Below, one piece after another: positions 34,659-44,098 of a DNA stretch of 64,000 bases. A program made the translations under genes and the position numbers. Positions within the stretch are counted from its first letter, which is position 1; the number at the start of each line of letters is the position of its first letter. The stretch lies in the NCBI GenBank assembly GCA_963715485.1, contig OY970244.1:1612001-1676000 (forward strand). Reading direction: 5' to 3'. The notes beneath the pieces are model-generated. The model was not told the origin of the DNA. It saw nothing but the letters and a program-made list of their open reading frames with translations, and did not search any database. This DNA comes from SG8-30 sp963715485 (GTDB taxonomy: Bacteria; Pseudomonadota; Gammaproteobacteria; Steroidobacterales; Steroidobacteraceae).

Positions 34659-35555
34659 ATGACGGCCTTTCTGGTGCTGTTGGCGGTTTTGGCAGGTATC
34701 GCCGCGTTCGTCGCATGGCGGTCCGGCCTGACCCTGCGCGCGGTCGCCAGCCTGGGCGGAATTGCAGTCGCGCTGTCGGTAGCCGCATGGATCGCCAGAC
34801 CTGGAGTCGTAGCAGGTGATGCCGACGGGCCGGATGCCTGGGTCGTCGACTCGGCGATGGCTTTCGGCAGGGCTGGCATGACGCCGACCATGCAGGGTAC
34901 GGGGGGTGCCGGTTCGACGGCCGGGTCGCTTCCCGAGCTCGCGGACCGGCTGGCCGCCAGGCTGCGGGAATCTCCCGAAGATGCCGAGGGCTGGGCGCTG
35001 CTCGCCACCACCTACCGTCAACTCGGTCGCGACACGGACGCCGAGGAAGCCGAGCGGCGTGCAATCGAGGCCGGCGCCGATCCGGCTGCCTTGGCGAAGG
35101 CTCACCAGTCGGCCATGGGTTCGGCGGGCAGCATGGGCAGGCCTGCCATGGCGGGAGGAGCTCAGAGCCCCGGAGCAATGTACGTGATCGAGGGGCAGCG
35201 CCTGAAGGTGCAACGCAAGTTCCATGAAGCGGAACTGGAGTTCCGCAAGGCAGTCGAGGCCGATCCCGGCGACGCCGATTCGTGGGCGGACCTGGCCGAC
35301 TGTGCTGCGGTCGCGGCGGATCACGATCTCACGGTGGGTCGCGAGGCCATCGATCGGGCGCTGGCGATCAATCCGAATCACCGCAAGGCCCTGTGGCTGC
35401 GCGCAAGCCTGGAGTTGCAGGAAGGAAGGCACGCAGCGGCGGCGGCGACCTGGCGGACGCTTTCCGGGCTGGTGCCGGTGGACTCGCCCGATGCGCGGGT
35501 CATTGCGGCCAACATTGTCGAGGCTGAGGCGCTAGCCGCCAAGGCGGGGGGGTAA
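34659..35555 (+). CDS. CcmI-like TPR protein (cytochrome c biogenesis type)
   Basis: This 298-residue protein has two N-terminal membrane segments (MTAFLVLLAVLAGIAAFVAW and ASLGGIAVALSVAAWI), then TPR-like helices: PEDAEGWALLATTYRQLGRD, AELEFRKAVEADPGDADSWA and ALAINPNHRKALWLRASLEL. This layout resembles CcmI/CycH, which presents apocytochrome c to the haem lyase. AAGGGAGAG precedes ATG 34659. As the first plus-strand gene of the cytochrome cluster it may serve these many-haem proteins specifically. TPR families diverge quickly, so a general scaffold role is the alternative. Confidence 0.75.
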   Translation: MTAFLVLLAVLAGIAAFVAWRSGLTLRAVASLGGIAVALSVAAWIARPGVVAGDADGPDAWVVDSAMAFGRAGMTPTMQGTGGAGSTAGSLPELADRLAARLRESPEDAEGWALLATTYRQLGRDTDAEEAERRAIEAGADPAALAKAHQSAMGSAGSMGRPAMAGGAQSPGAMYVIEGQRLKVQRKFHEAELEFRKAVEADPGDADSWADLADCAAVAADHDLTVGREAIDRALAINPNHRKALWLRASLELQEGRHAAAAATWRTLSGLVPVDSPDARVIAANIVEAEALAAKAGG

Positions 35556-35560
35556 GTAAC

Positions 35561-36523
35561 ATGGCCGCCGTGATCCAGGCACTCGAATCCGATCCAGAGC
35601 GCCCAGCCATGACGGCGGCGCTGCGACCGGGACAGGCCTCCCCAGGGTCGCAGCCGTATTCCGCCGCACAGCCACAGGCGCAGGCGCAGGCGGCCAAGCG
35701 CAGGCGCAAGTGGCGTTCCCAGCTTGGACTGTCCCTGGCGGCGCTCGCGATCGTCGCGGGGCTCGTCCTGCCAACCCAGCGCTATCTCAACCCCCAGTAC
35801 GGCATCGGTTACATTCTCGGCATCATCGGTGGTTCGATGATGCTCGCGCTGCTCATCTATCCGCTGCGCAAGCGCAAGCCGTCACTGGCATTCCTCGGCA
35901 GCATCCGCGGCTGGTTCCGCATCCACATGGTGCTCGGCGTGGTGGGCCCGCTGGCGATCCTCTATCACTCGAATTTCAGCCTGGGAGCGACCAACAGCAA
36001 CGTCGCACTGGTCTGCATGCTGATCGTGGCCGGCAGCGGCCTGGTCGGCCGTTATCTCTATGCACGCATTCACCATGGCCTGTATGGCCGGCGTGCGTCG
36101 CTGAACGAGCTGGCGCGCGACGCCGAGCGACTGCGCGAGCATTCGGGTGCATTGCGCGTGCTGCCGGGCCTGATGGACGAGATCGCAAAGGCCGAAAGGC
36201 ACATCGGCGCGCCGTCGACCATGATCGTGCGTCCGTTCGTCTCCGCCTGGCGCCAGCGGAGCGAACTGCGTCGCATGACCCGGCTGATAGGCCACGCCGT
36301 GGGTATTGCGGCGGCCAGGTCTGACGTGGTCGCCGGGGAGCGCGGACGCCTGACCCAGGCCGCCCAGCGTTACGTCGAGGCGCGCCTCGTGGCGGCCCGT
36401 CGGGTGGCTGAATTCGAGGCGTCTGAGCGACTGTTCGCGGCGTGGCACGTCCTGCACATGCCGCTGTTCCTGATGCTGGTGGTAGTAGGCGTCGTTCACG
36501 TCTTCGCCGTGCACATGTACTGA
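35561..36523 (+). CDS. Histidine-rich integral membrane protein, possible cytochrome b-like quinol donor
   Basis: The 320-residue protein has a Gln/Ala-rich N-terminal tail, then about five membrane segments: LGLSLAALAIVAGLVLP, ILGIIGGSMMLALLIYPL, MVLGVVGPLAILYH, VALVCMLIVAGSGLVG and MPLFLMLVVVGVVHVFAVH. Histidines lie at membrane positions: RIHMVLG, YHSNFS, RIHHGLYG, AWHVLHMP and VHVFAVHMY. These could bind two b haems as in ferric-reductase or cytochrome b folds. It sits between the CcmI-like and 21-haem cytochrome genes, a natural position for an inner-membrane electron entry protein. Haem binding is inferred, not proven. Confidence 0.7.
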   Translation: MAAVIQALESDPERPAMTAALRPGQASPGSQPYSAAQPQAQAQAAKRRRKWRSQLGLSLAALAIVAGLVLPTQRYLNPQYGIGYILGIIGGSMMLALLIYPLRKRKPSLAFLGSIRGWFRIHMVLGVVGPLAILYHSNFSLGATNSNVALVCMLIVAGSGLVGRYLYARIHHGLYGRRASLNELARDAERLREHSGALRVLPGLMDEIAKAERHIGAPSTMIVRPFVSAWRQRSELRRMTRLIGHAVGIAAARSDVVAGERGRLTQAAQRYVEARLVAARRVAEFEASERLFAAWHVLHMPLFLMLVVVGVVHVFAVHMY

Positions 36524-36540
36524 TTGCCGCGAGGAACTCA

Positions 36541-38100
36541 GTGAAGCCGACGTTTCCTTGGGCTGCGATGATGGTGATGGCATTGATGGCTGTGAACGCT
36601 TTTGCGAACCCGCTGGAGAAGCTGCTCATGCCGGGTGAGCTCGCGAGCGCGCACGCCGAACTGGAGAACGATTGCAGCCAGTGCCACGACCGGTCCGACA
36701 GATCGCGTCAGCCGGCTCTCTGCCTCGCCTGCCACGACCACGAGACGATAGCCGCCGACATCAGGAAGGGTCAGGGTTTCCATGGTCGAGCGGCGGGCAA
36801 GGCACAATGCAATGCCTGCCATTCCGAGCACAAGGGTCGCGAGGCCGACATCATCGGCTTCGACCGGGGGAGTTTCGACCACAAGCGGACCGATTTCGTG
36901 CTGACCGGCGCCCATGCCAGCGTCGCCTGCGACTCGTGCCACAAGGAAGGCAAGAAGTTCCGCGAGGCTTCCCAGCAGTGCGTGGACTGCCATCGTGAGG
37001 ACGATGCTCACCGCAGCAAGCTCGGGACAGATTGTGCGCAGTGCCATGAGACGACCGCCTTCAAGCCGGCCAAGTTCGACCACGCCAAGACTCGCTTCCC
37101 TTTGACCGACGCTCACGCACCGGTGGCCTGCGCCGCCTGCCATCGGGATCCCGGGTTCAAGGACACGCCGATGAACTGTGCCGACTGCCATTCGGCGGAC
37201 GACGTGCACCGCGGGACGAGGGGTCTGGATTGCGCCGCCTGCCACGGAACGGCTGACTGGAAGACGTCCCGATTTGATCACGGCCGGGCTGCCAACTACC
37301 CACTCGAGGGCAAGCACGCGACCCTTTCGTGCGACGCCTGCCATCGGGGCGGCGACCTCAAGGCACCTCTGCCGAAGGAGTGCAGCGGCTGTCATGCCGC
37401 CGCCGACCGGCATGCCGGTCGCTTCGGGCCGGCCTGCAAGGATTGCCACAGCCAGCAGGAATGGCCGGTGCCCGACTACGACCATGAACAGCATACCGAG
37501 TCGAAATTCGGGCTGCGCGGCGCCCACGAGAAGCTCGACTGCCACGCCTGCCATACGGGAGTCCTGAAGCAGCAGCAGATGGCCAGGGACTGCTACGGTT
37601 GCCACGCCGCCGACGACGCACACGCCGGTTCGATGGGGCACGAGTGCCAGTCCTGCCACAAGGAAAGCGGTTGGCACGACGACGTCCGCTTTGATCACGA
37701 CCTGGCGAAGTTCCCGCTCGTCGGCCTGCATGTCAGCGTGCCCTGCGAGGAGTGCCATGCAAGCCGTGCGTATCGAGATGCGCCGGTCGTGTGCCTGGCT
37801 TGCCACAAGGCCAAGGATGTCCACGAGGGCCGGCTGGGCGAACAGTGCGAGAGCTGCCACAACCCGAATGGCTGGGCTTTCTGGCAATTCGACCACGGCA
37901 AGGCAACTGAATTCCCGCTCACGGGCGCCCATGGCCGCCTGGGTTGCCGCGACTGCCACAGTGAGCCTACCCGGGATGCCGCATTGCCCCAGGATTGCTG
38001 GTCCTGTCACTACCGCGATGACGTCCATGACCGTCGTTTTGGCCGTGATTGCGAGCGTTGCCACGGAACCGAGTCGTTCCGCCAGGCGGCGGCACACTAG
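36541..38100 (+). CDS. Multihaem cytochrome c, 21 CxxCH motifs
   Basis: This 519-residue secreted protein begins MKPTFPWAAMMVMALMAVNA (GTG 36541 with GAGGA upstream; signal peptide ends AFA-N). I count 21 CxxCH motifs, one per about 25 residues. Repeats follow the pattern FDHxxxxFPLxGxHxxxxCxxCH, for example FPLTDAHAPVACAACH and FPLTGAHGRLGCRDCH. The conserved His in FDH and AH are likely distal ligands giving bis-His haems. It belongs to the broad cytochrome c3 family of periplasmic or outer-surface electron carriers. It is 18 bases from the membrane protein and 15 bases from the 38-haem gene. Confidence 0.93.
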   Translation: MKPTFPWAAMMVMALMAVNAFANPLEKLLMPGELASAHAELENDCSQCHDRSDRSRQPALCLACHDHETIAADIRKGQGFHGRAAGKAQCNACHSEHKGREADIIGFDRGSFDHKRTDFVLTGAHASVACDSCHKEGKKFREASQQCVDCHREDDAHRSKLGTDCAQCHETTAFKPAKFDHAKTRFPLTDAHAPVACAACHRDPGFKDTPMNCADCHSADDVHRGTRGLDCAACHGTADWKTSRFDHGRAANYPLEGKHATLSCDACHRGGDLKAPLPKECSGCHAAADRHAGRFGPACKDCHSQQEWPVPDYDHEQHTESKFGLRGAHEKLDCHACHTGVLKQQQMARDCYGCHAADDAHAGSMGHECQSCHKESGWHDDVRFDHDLAKFPLVGLHVSVPCEECHASRAYRDAPVVCLACHKAKDVHEGRLGEQCESCHNPNGWAFWQFDHGKATEFPLTGAHGRLGCRDCHSEPTRDAALPQDCWSCHYRDDVHDRRFGRDCERCHGTESFRQAAAH

Positions 38101-38114
38101 GTGAAGGCGCAGTC

Positions 38115-40883
38115 ATGACAACCGGCCTCAAGGCAATCATCGCGATCATCATCCTGGCACTGGCGACTCTTGCGCCGCCGGTGGACGCGGCAACCTTCGA
38201 CCATTTCACCACGGGATATGAGCTCACCGGGCAGCACCGTGTTGTTCCCTGCGAGTCCTGCCACGTCGATGCAATATTCGTTGGTACGCCGCGCGATTGT
38301 GCCGGCTGCCACTCGCCCGGTAGCCGTATCGGCGCCGGCGGCAAGACGACCTCGCATATCAGCAGCAGTGAAAACTGCGATCAATGCCACACGACCGCGG
38401 CCTGGTCCCCAGCAAGCCGATTCAGTCACTACGAGGTCTACGGTGGTTGCGATACCTGCCACAACGGGGTGCAGGCGACAGGCAAGACGCCGGACCATAT
38501 TCTGACCACGCAGAACTGCGACGCCTGCCACATCACGACCGCATGGCTGCCGGCCGGCTTCGATCACGCAGCCGCGCCGTCCGGCAGCTGCGCGACCTGC
38601 CACAACGGTACGACTGCGACCGGCAAGACGCCCGATCATCTGCCGACGACCGAGTCCTGCGACACCTGTCACACCACGTCAGCGTGGTTACCGGCGCGCT
38701 TCGACCACACTGGTATCGTCGATAACTGCGCTTCGTGCCACAACGGCACCAGCGCCACCGGCAAGAACCTGCAGCACATCAACTCGACCAATACCTGCGA
38801 GTCCTGCCATGTGACGACGAGCTGGGTGCCGACCTGCGCGTCGACCATGTCGAGGTGCTGGGCAGCTGCTCTAGCTGTCACAACGGCACCACCGCGACCG
38901 GTAAGAACCCGGACCATATTCCGGCGACCCAGGAATGCGACAGCTGCCATGCCACCACCGCGTGGATTCCGGCCAACTTCAGTCACGACGGCATCATCGA
39001 TGGCTGTGTTTCCTGCCACGACGGCGTGCGCGCTGGTGGCAAGAACCCGCAGCACATCCGTAGTACCGACACCTGCGAGGCCTGTCACGTGACGAGCGCG
39101 TGGGCGCCGGCGCTACGGGTGGACCACAACGAGGTGCTGGGCAGCTGCGCCGGCTGCCATAACGGTACGGATGCGACCGGCAAAAACCCGGAGCACATCC
39201 CGACGACGCTCGACTGCAATGCCTGCCACGGTACGACGGCCTGGACGCCAGCCACCTTTGACCATGCCAACGCTACCGGCAGTTGCGACTCGTGCCATGA
39301 CGGCGTACGCGCAACCGGCAAGAACCCACAGCACATCAACTCGACCAATGCCTGCGAGGCCTGTCACGTGACGAGCGCGTGGACACCGGCACTGCGGGTG
39401 GACCACAACGAGGTGCTGGGCAGCTGTGCGGGCTGCCACAACGGCACCGACGCGACCGGCAAGACACCGGACCACATTCCCACGACGCTCGAATGCAGCG
39501 CCTGCCACGGTACGATCGGCCTGGACGCCGGCTACCTTTGACCATGCCAACGCCACCGGGAACTGCGCTTCGTGCCATGACGGCGTACGCGCAACCGGCA
39601 AGAACCCACAGCACATCAGCTCGACCAACGCCTGCGAGGCCTGCCATGTGACCAGCGCGTGGACGCCAGCCCTGCGCGTGGACCATAACGAGGTGCTGGG
39701 CAGCTGTGCGGGCTGCCATAACGGCACCACCGCGACGGGCAAGAACCCGCAGCACATCCCGACCACGCTGGAATGCAGCGCCTGCCATGGCACGACCGCC
39801 TGGGTGCCGGCCGCCTTCGACCATGCCAACGCCACCGGGAACTGTGCTTCGTGCCATGACGGCGTGCGCGCGACCGGCAAGAACCCGCAACACATCAACT
39901 CGACCAACGCCTGCGAGGCCTGCCATGTGACCACTGGCTGGGTGCCCGCCTTGCGCGTTGACCACGCCGAGGTGCTGGGCAGCTGCGCGGGTTGCCACAA
40001 CGGCACGACCGCAACGGGCAAGAACCCGAACCACATCCCGACGACGCTCGACTGCAACGCCTGCCACGGCACGACGGCCTGGACGCCAGCCACCTTCGAC
40101 CATGCCGGCGCCACCGGAAGCTGCGTGTCGTGCCATGACGGCGTGCGCGCAACTGGCAAGAACCCGCAGCACATCAACTCGACCAACGCCTGCGAGGCAT
40201 GCCATACCACGACGGGCTGGGTGCCGGCGCTACGCGTCGATCATGCCGAGGTGTTGGGCAACTGCGCCAGCTGCCACAACGGCACGATCGCGACGGGCAA
40301 AGGTGGCGACCATATCGTGACGACGCTCGACTGCGATTCCTGCCACATCACGACTGCGTGGACACCGGCGCGCTTCGACCACGCCGGTGTGGTCCCGGGC
40401 ACCTGTGCGCAGTGCCACGATGGCGTCAAGGCAACCGGCAAGACCCCGGACCACATCCCGACGACGGGAAGCTGCGACGCCTGCCACTCGACCATCGCCT
40501 GGCTGCCGGCGCAGTTCGATCATGCAAACGTGGCGCCCGGCACCTGTTCGCAGTGCCACAACGGCACCACCGCGACCGGCAAGTCAGGCAACCACTGGCA
40601 GACCACGCTGGAGTGCGACGATTGCCACCGGACGACGGCCTGGACTCCGGTTACGCATCGTCACGTGTCATCTGAGTACCCGGGTGACCACCGTGGCCCG
40701 CCGCCGTGCACGGCCTGCCACACGACCCGGTCGGATGCAGCCACCTGGCCCTTCCCGCAGTACCGGCCGTACTGCGCGGGCTGCCATGCCAACGACTACA
40801 AGGCCAGCGTGGACAAACACAATGGCCTCAGCCAGGACCGCAATTGCGGGGCCTGCCACCGGGTCAACAGCAACGAATGGTGA
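38115..40883 (+). CDS. Giant multihaem cytochrome c, 38 CxxCH motifs, two frame breaks
   Basis: About 922 residues. The signal peptide starts MTTGLKAIIAIIILALATLA, and mature similarity begins FDHFTTGYELTGQHRVVPCE. I count 38 CxxCH motifs. The middle is built from a 93-residue, four-haem module (TTAWTPATFDHANATG, SCHDGVRATGKNPQH, CEACHVTSAWTPALRVDH, CHNGTDATGKNPEHIP). The C-terminus TACHTTRSDAATWPFPQYRP ... NCGACHRVNSNEW is unique. One base is missing at about 38827-38833 and one extra at about 39514-39517; the two cancel, so the overall frame is kept. In known biology, such haem density is found in long-distance electron carriers. Confidence 0.92.
38772..40445 (+). repeat. 279-bp coding tandem repeat in the 38-haem cytochrome
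   Basis: The phrase CAGCACATC starts at 38772, 39050, 39329, 39609, (39888, as CAACACATC) and 40167. Spacings are 278, 279, 280, 279 and 279, i.e. 93 codons with one missing and one extra base at the two frame breaks. Each copy encodes four haems, and copies are nearly identical at the DNA level in the centre. Confidence 0.88.
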
Positions 40884-40946
40884 TGTCAAAGATGCTCTGC
40901 CATTGCGTCCCGCCGTGCCTCCCCAACGCCAGCAGGCCCGACTGAC

Positions 40947-43082
40947 ATGCGCCTGCGTCACGCACTATTGCTATGTGTGTTGCTGGGATCTTCGGCGCCA
41001 GCGATGGCGGACGAGGCGGGTATGGGCGTTCGGTTGCTGGAGGAGGTGGAGGTTGCGGCGCTGAGTAACGGTGCGCGGGTGTCGATCCGCTTTGGTTGCA
41101 CGCTGCGCTATACCAGTCACTTTCCGGCCAAGGGGCTGACCGAGTTGCGGGTCAGCCTGGCGCCGCTGCCGGGTTGCGGGCCGCTGGATCCGGCCGAGAG
41201 CGGGCTGCGGGCGCCGGCAGGCAACGTCGCCGGTCTGAACGAAGTCAGGCTGGAGCGGGCCGGTTCGGCGCTGGTGCTGACGCTTGTGTTCAACGCGCTG
41301 GTGGACGTGTCGGTCCGACCCGATGCGGACTCGCTCGGCCTCGACATCGGGGTGGTCGGTGGCGCGACCGTGACGCAGACGCGACCCGGGGTACTGCGGA
41401 CGCCGGTGCCGGGCACGGTGGTGCCGCGCGTGACGTCGGCCGAGCCGGCGCCGACGCGAGCGTTGCCGTCCGAGGCGGTTCTCGAGAAGCAGTGGGCCGA
41501 GGCGCGCGCGGCCTTCGACAGCGGTGATTATGCTGCCGCGGTGCGTTACTTCACCCGGCTGATCGAGTACCCGGAACATGTCCATCGGGCCGAGGCGCAG
41601 GAGTTGCTCGGGCTGTCCCGCGAACGCAACGGGCAACTGGCGCACGCCAAGGCCGAGTACCAGGCCTATCTGCGTCGGTATCCGGACGGACCGGCGGCGG
41701 CGCGGGTGGGGCAGCGGCTGGCGGCCCTGGTGACCCTCGATTCGCATCAGCAGGTGGCCGCCGTCGGGCGCGACCAGGGCGGCATGCAGTGGACCTCCTT
41801 CGGCGGCTGGTCGCAGGACTACCGGCGCGATTCGACCAGCCTCAAGACGTCTGATTTCTCTGCCGACTTCCTCAGCCAGTCGATGCTGGTGACCGACGGC
41901 GACTATGCCCTGCGCGGGCGCGGCGAGCGCTTTGACGTGCAGGCCCGGATCAACGCCGGCTACCTGTACGATCTGCTCCCCGACGGGCCGGGACATCAGA
42001 CCCGGGTGAGCATCGCCTACGCCGAGCTGGCCGATCGCAAGCTAGGCGTCAGCGCCCGGCTGGGACGGCAGTCGAAGCACACCGGCGGCGTGCTCGGCAC
42101 CTTCGACGGCCTCTACCTGGGCTGGGAGCCGCGCCCGGGCATGCGGCTCAACCTGATGTCGGGGTTCCCGGTCGAGTCGACCCGCAAGCCGTTCTCGACC
42201 GACCGCCAGTTCGTCAGCCTGAGCGCCAACTGGAGCGGCTGGATCGAGGGCCTCGAGATCAGCCCGTTCCTGATCAGCCAGACCTACAACGGCCTGGGCG
42301 ATCGCCAGGCGGTGGGCGGCGAAGTGCGCTGGTACGCGCCCGGCCGCACGGTCGTGGGCCTGCTCGATTACGACATCGACTACAGCGCCCTCAACATGGC
42401 GCTGCTGCTCGGCACCTTCCAGCTGCCCGGCCGCTGGACCGTGACCGGCTCGCTCGATCATCGCAAGAGCCCGTTCCTGACGACGCGCAACGCACTAGCC
42501 GGTCAGCCGGTCCAGTCGCTTGACGAGCTGGTCGCGCTGCTCGGCGAGTCCGGCGTGCGCGCGCTGGCCGCTGATCGCACCGCCCAGGCCGACACCCTGT
42601 CCCTCGGCGTGTCGCGCCCGCTCGGCGAGCGGTTCCAGTGGAGCGTCGACCTGACCGGCACCGAGATGTCCGGCATGCGCGCCTCCGGCGGCGTGCCGGA
42701 GATTCCCGGCACCGGCATGCAGCTGAGCCTCGGCGCACAGCTGATCGGCACCAGCCTGCTACGCGCCGGCGACATGTCGATCTTCGGCCTGCGCCGCTAC
42801 CAGGGCAGCACCACCACCACCACCTCGCTGTCAGTGAGCTCGCGCTTCCCGCTGTGGAGCGGGTTCCGCATCGCCCCGCGCCTGCGCTTCGACCAGCGCG
42901 AGTTCGAGTCGGATGGCTCAACCCAGTTGCTGGTCAGCCCGTCACTGCGGCTCGACTGGCACTGGAAGCGCACCACGGTCGAGTTCGAGGCCGGCGGCGA
43001 GTTCGCCTCGCGCGACCGGCAGTTCGATCAGGAAAAAACCAATCGCTACTGGCTCAGCCTGGGCTACCGTGTCGGCTTCTGA
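40947..43082 (+). CDS. Outer-membrane beta-barrel protein with periplasmic TPR
   Basis: A 711-residue protein with a signal peptide (MRLRHALLLCVLLGSSAPAM). Residues to about 150 form a beta-rich domain; a TPR segment lies at about 180-265 (WAEARAAFDSGDYAAAVRYF, RRYPDGPAAARVGQRLAALV). The remaining 440 residues alternate short amphipathic strands (GERFDVQARINAGYLYD, ISPFLISQTYNGL, SVSSRFPLWSGFRIAP) and end SLGYRVGF, a terminal Phe typical of BAM-inserted barrels. It follows the cytochromes by 63 bases. By position it could be the outer-membrane pore of an electron conduit, like MtrB/PioB, though the sequence is not recognisably MtrB. Confidence 0.8.
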   Translation: MRLRHALLLCVLLGSSAPAMADEAGMGVRLLEEVEVAALSNGARVSIRFGCTLRYTSHFPAKGLTELRVSLAPLPGCGPLDPAESGLRAPAGNVAGLNEVRLERAGSALVLTLVFNALVDVSVRPDADSLGLDIGVVGGATVTQTRPGVLRTPVPGTVVPRVTSAEPAPTRALPSEAVLEKQWAEARAAFDSGDYAAAVRYFTRLIEYPEHVHRAEAQELLGLSRERNGQLAHAKAEYQAYLRRYPDGPAAARVGQRLAALVTLDSHQQVAAVGRDQGGMQWTSFGGWSQDYRRDSTSLKTSDFSADFLSQSMLVTDGDYALRGRGERFDVQARINAGYLYDLLPDGPGHQTRVSIAYAELADRKLGVSARLGRQSKHTGGVLGTFDGLYLGWEPRPGMRLNLMSGFPVESTRKPFSTDRQFVSLSANWSGWIEGLEISPFLISQTYNGLGDRQAVGGEVRWYAPGRTVVGLLDYDIDYSALNMALLLGTFQLPGRWTVTGSLDHRKSPFLTTRNALAGQPVQSLDELVALLGESGVRALAADRTAQADTLSLGVSRPLGERFQWSVDLTGTEMSGMRASGGVPEIPGTGMQLSLGAQLIGTSLLRAGDMSIFGLRRYQGSTTTTTSLSVSSRFPLWSGFRIAPRLRFDQREFESDGSTQLLVSPSLRLDWHWKRTTVEFEAGGEFASRDRQFDQEKTNRYWLSLGYRVGF

Positions 43083-43680
43083 TCCTTCCCGCCGCAGCGC
43101 CGCCCTGCTGCTCCTCGGCCTGCTCGCCAGCGCCTGCCAGACCACCCACGACTCGTGGCCGGTCGAGCGGCTCGATCCCTACAGCGCAGTCAACACCACC
43201 ATCATGGCGGAGCCATGGGTATATGGACGCGACGTGCCCGCGCTGGCAGCGAATGCGCGCGACTACGTGAACGTTGGCCTGGTCGAAACCAACCGGGCCG
43301 GGCAGCGCGCCTACTGGCTCGGCGTCGTGGCCTGGAGCACCATCGATCGCAGTGCACTGTCGGTGCCGGTCGCGCCGGTAAAGCCAGGGACTTTGCAGTT
43401 CAGCTGGCCCGAGGGTTCGCTCGAACTGCTGCCGACGCCCGGTGGCCGTGAGGCGATTGGCGCCAGCGAGCCGATTTTTGCTGGGCCGCAGCCAGTCTTC
43501 GAGGACGCCTGGTACCTCCTGTCGCCGGCCCACCTCGCGCGGCTCGCAAGCGACCCCCCAAGCTCGGTGTCACTGTACACAGGGGACGATCGCGTCCTCA
43601 TCTACAAACCCTGGCAGATCAGCCGTAGAGCGCTCGACCAGTTTCTCGAAGCAACAGGTCATCCCGAGCGCCAGCGCTGA
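43069..43680 (+). CDS. Lipoprotein of the cytochrome cluster
   Basis: This protein of about 203 residues starts at GTG 43069, inside the end of the barrel gene (14-base overlap). It begins MSASDPSRRSAALLLLGLLA and then SACQ, giving a lipobox LASAC. The mature part is AVNTTIMAEPWVYGRDVPAL, YVNVGLVETNRAGQRAYWLG and FSWPEGSLELLPTPGG, with no Cys beyond the lipid site and no CxxCH. I do not recognise a family. The tight overlap makes it a likely partner of the outer-membrane barrel, perhaps at its periplasmic face. Confidence 0.75.
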   Translation: MSASDPSRRSAALLLLGLLASACQTTHDSWPVERLDPYSAVNTTIMAEPWVYGRDVPALAANARDYVNVGLVETNRAGQRAYWLGVVAWSTIDRSALSVPVAPVKPGTLQFSWPEGSLELLPTPGGREAIGASEPIFAGPQPVFEDAWYLLSPAHLARLASDPPSSVSLYTGDDRVLIYKPWQISRRALDQFLEATGHPERQR

Positions 43681-44098
43681 GATCCCGCGGAAGGCGGCCC
43701 AGCGAATTCAGGTTCGCGTGTGACATAACGTCACCGGTCGATCAATTTCTCAGACCGGTTACGCACTCGAGCCAGATGTGTCGACTCCGAGCGCTGATTT
43801 GTGTCTGCCAATGGCGACACGTCACGGATTCGCGAACCAGCTATTTTCCCGCATCGTACGCGCTCACAGGATTCGATCCCTCTCGTCTCCTGATGACATG
43901 TTGCCGGGTGGGGGCTCCCTCGTGTCCTGGCCCGGTATTCGGAGCACGCCCGATGGTTGCGATGGCTGTGCCGAATGCCAGCACTGGCACGCGGAGTGCC
44001 ACTAACACGCTGCGCAGTGAGCCGCGCGCGAGCGCAAGACATCGTGGCAGCCTCCCATCGGTTCTTTCATTGGTCGTCGTTGCCTGGGGAAGTCGCGC
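43681..44098. other. Gap before the third cytochrome gene
   Basis: These 418 bases hold no supported gene. Short open frames on both strands lack ribosome sites and family similarity. The promoter of the third cytochrome should lie here, but I see no clear -35/-10 pair or terminator. Confidence 0.4.

Noticed and set aside
39113..40210. Long minus-strand open frames antisense to the cytochromes (also 43841-45223)
   Set aside because: They mirror the repeated CxxCH codons, giving repetitive Trp/Val- or Arg-rich sequence with no ribosome site or family match.
38772..40445. Regular direct repeats resembling a CRISPR array
   Set aside because: The repeat period is 279 bases, coding throughout, and each unit encodes four CxxCH motifs. 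There are no short repeats with unique spacers and no cas genes.
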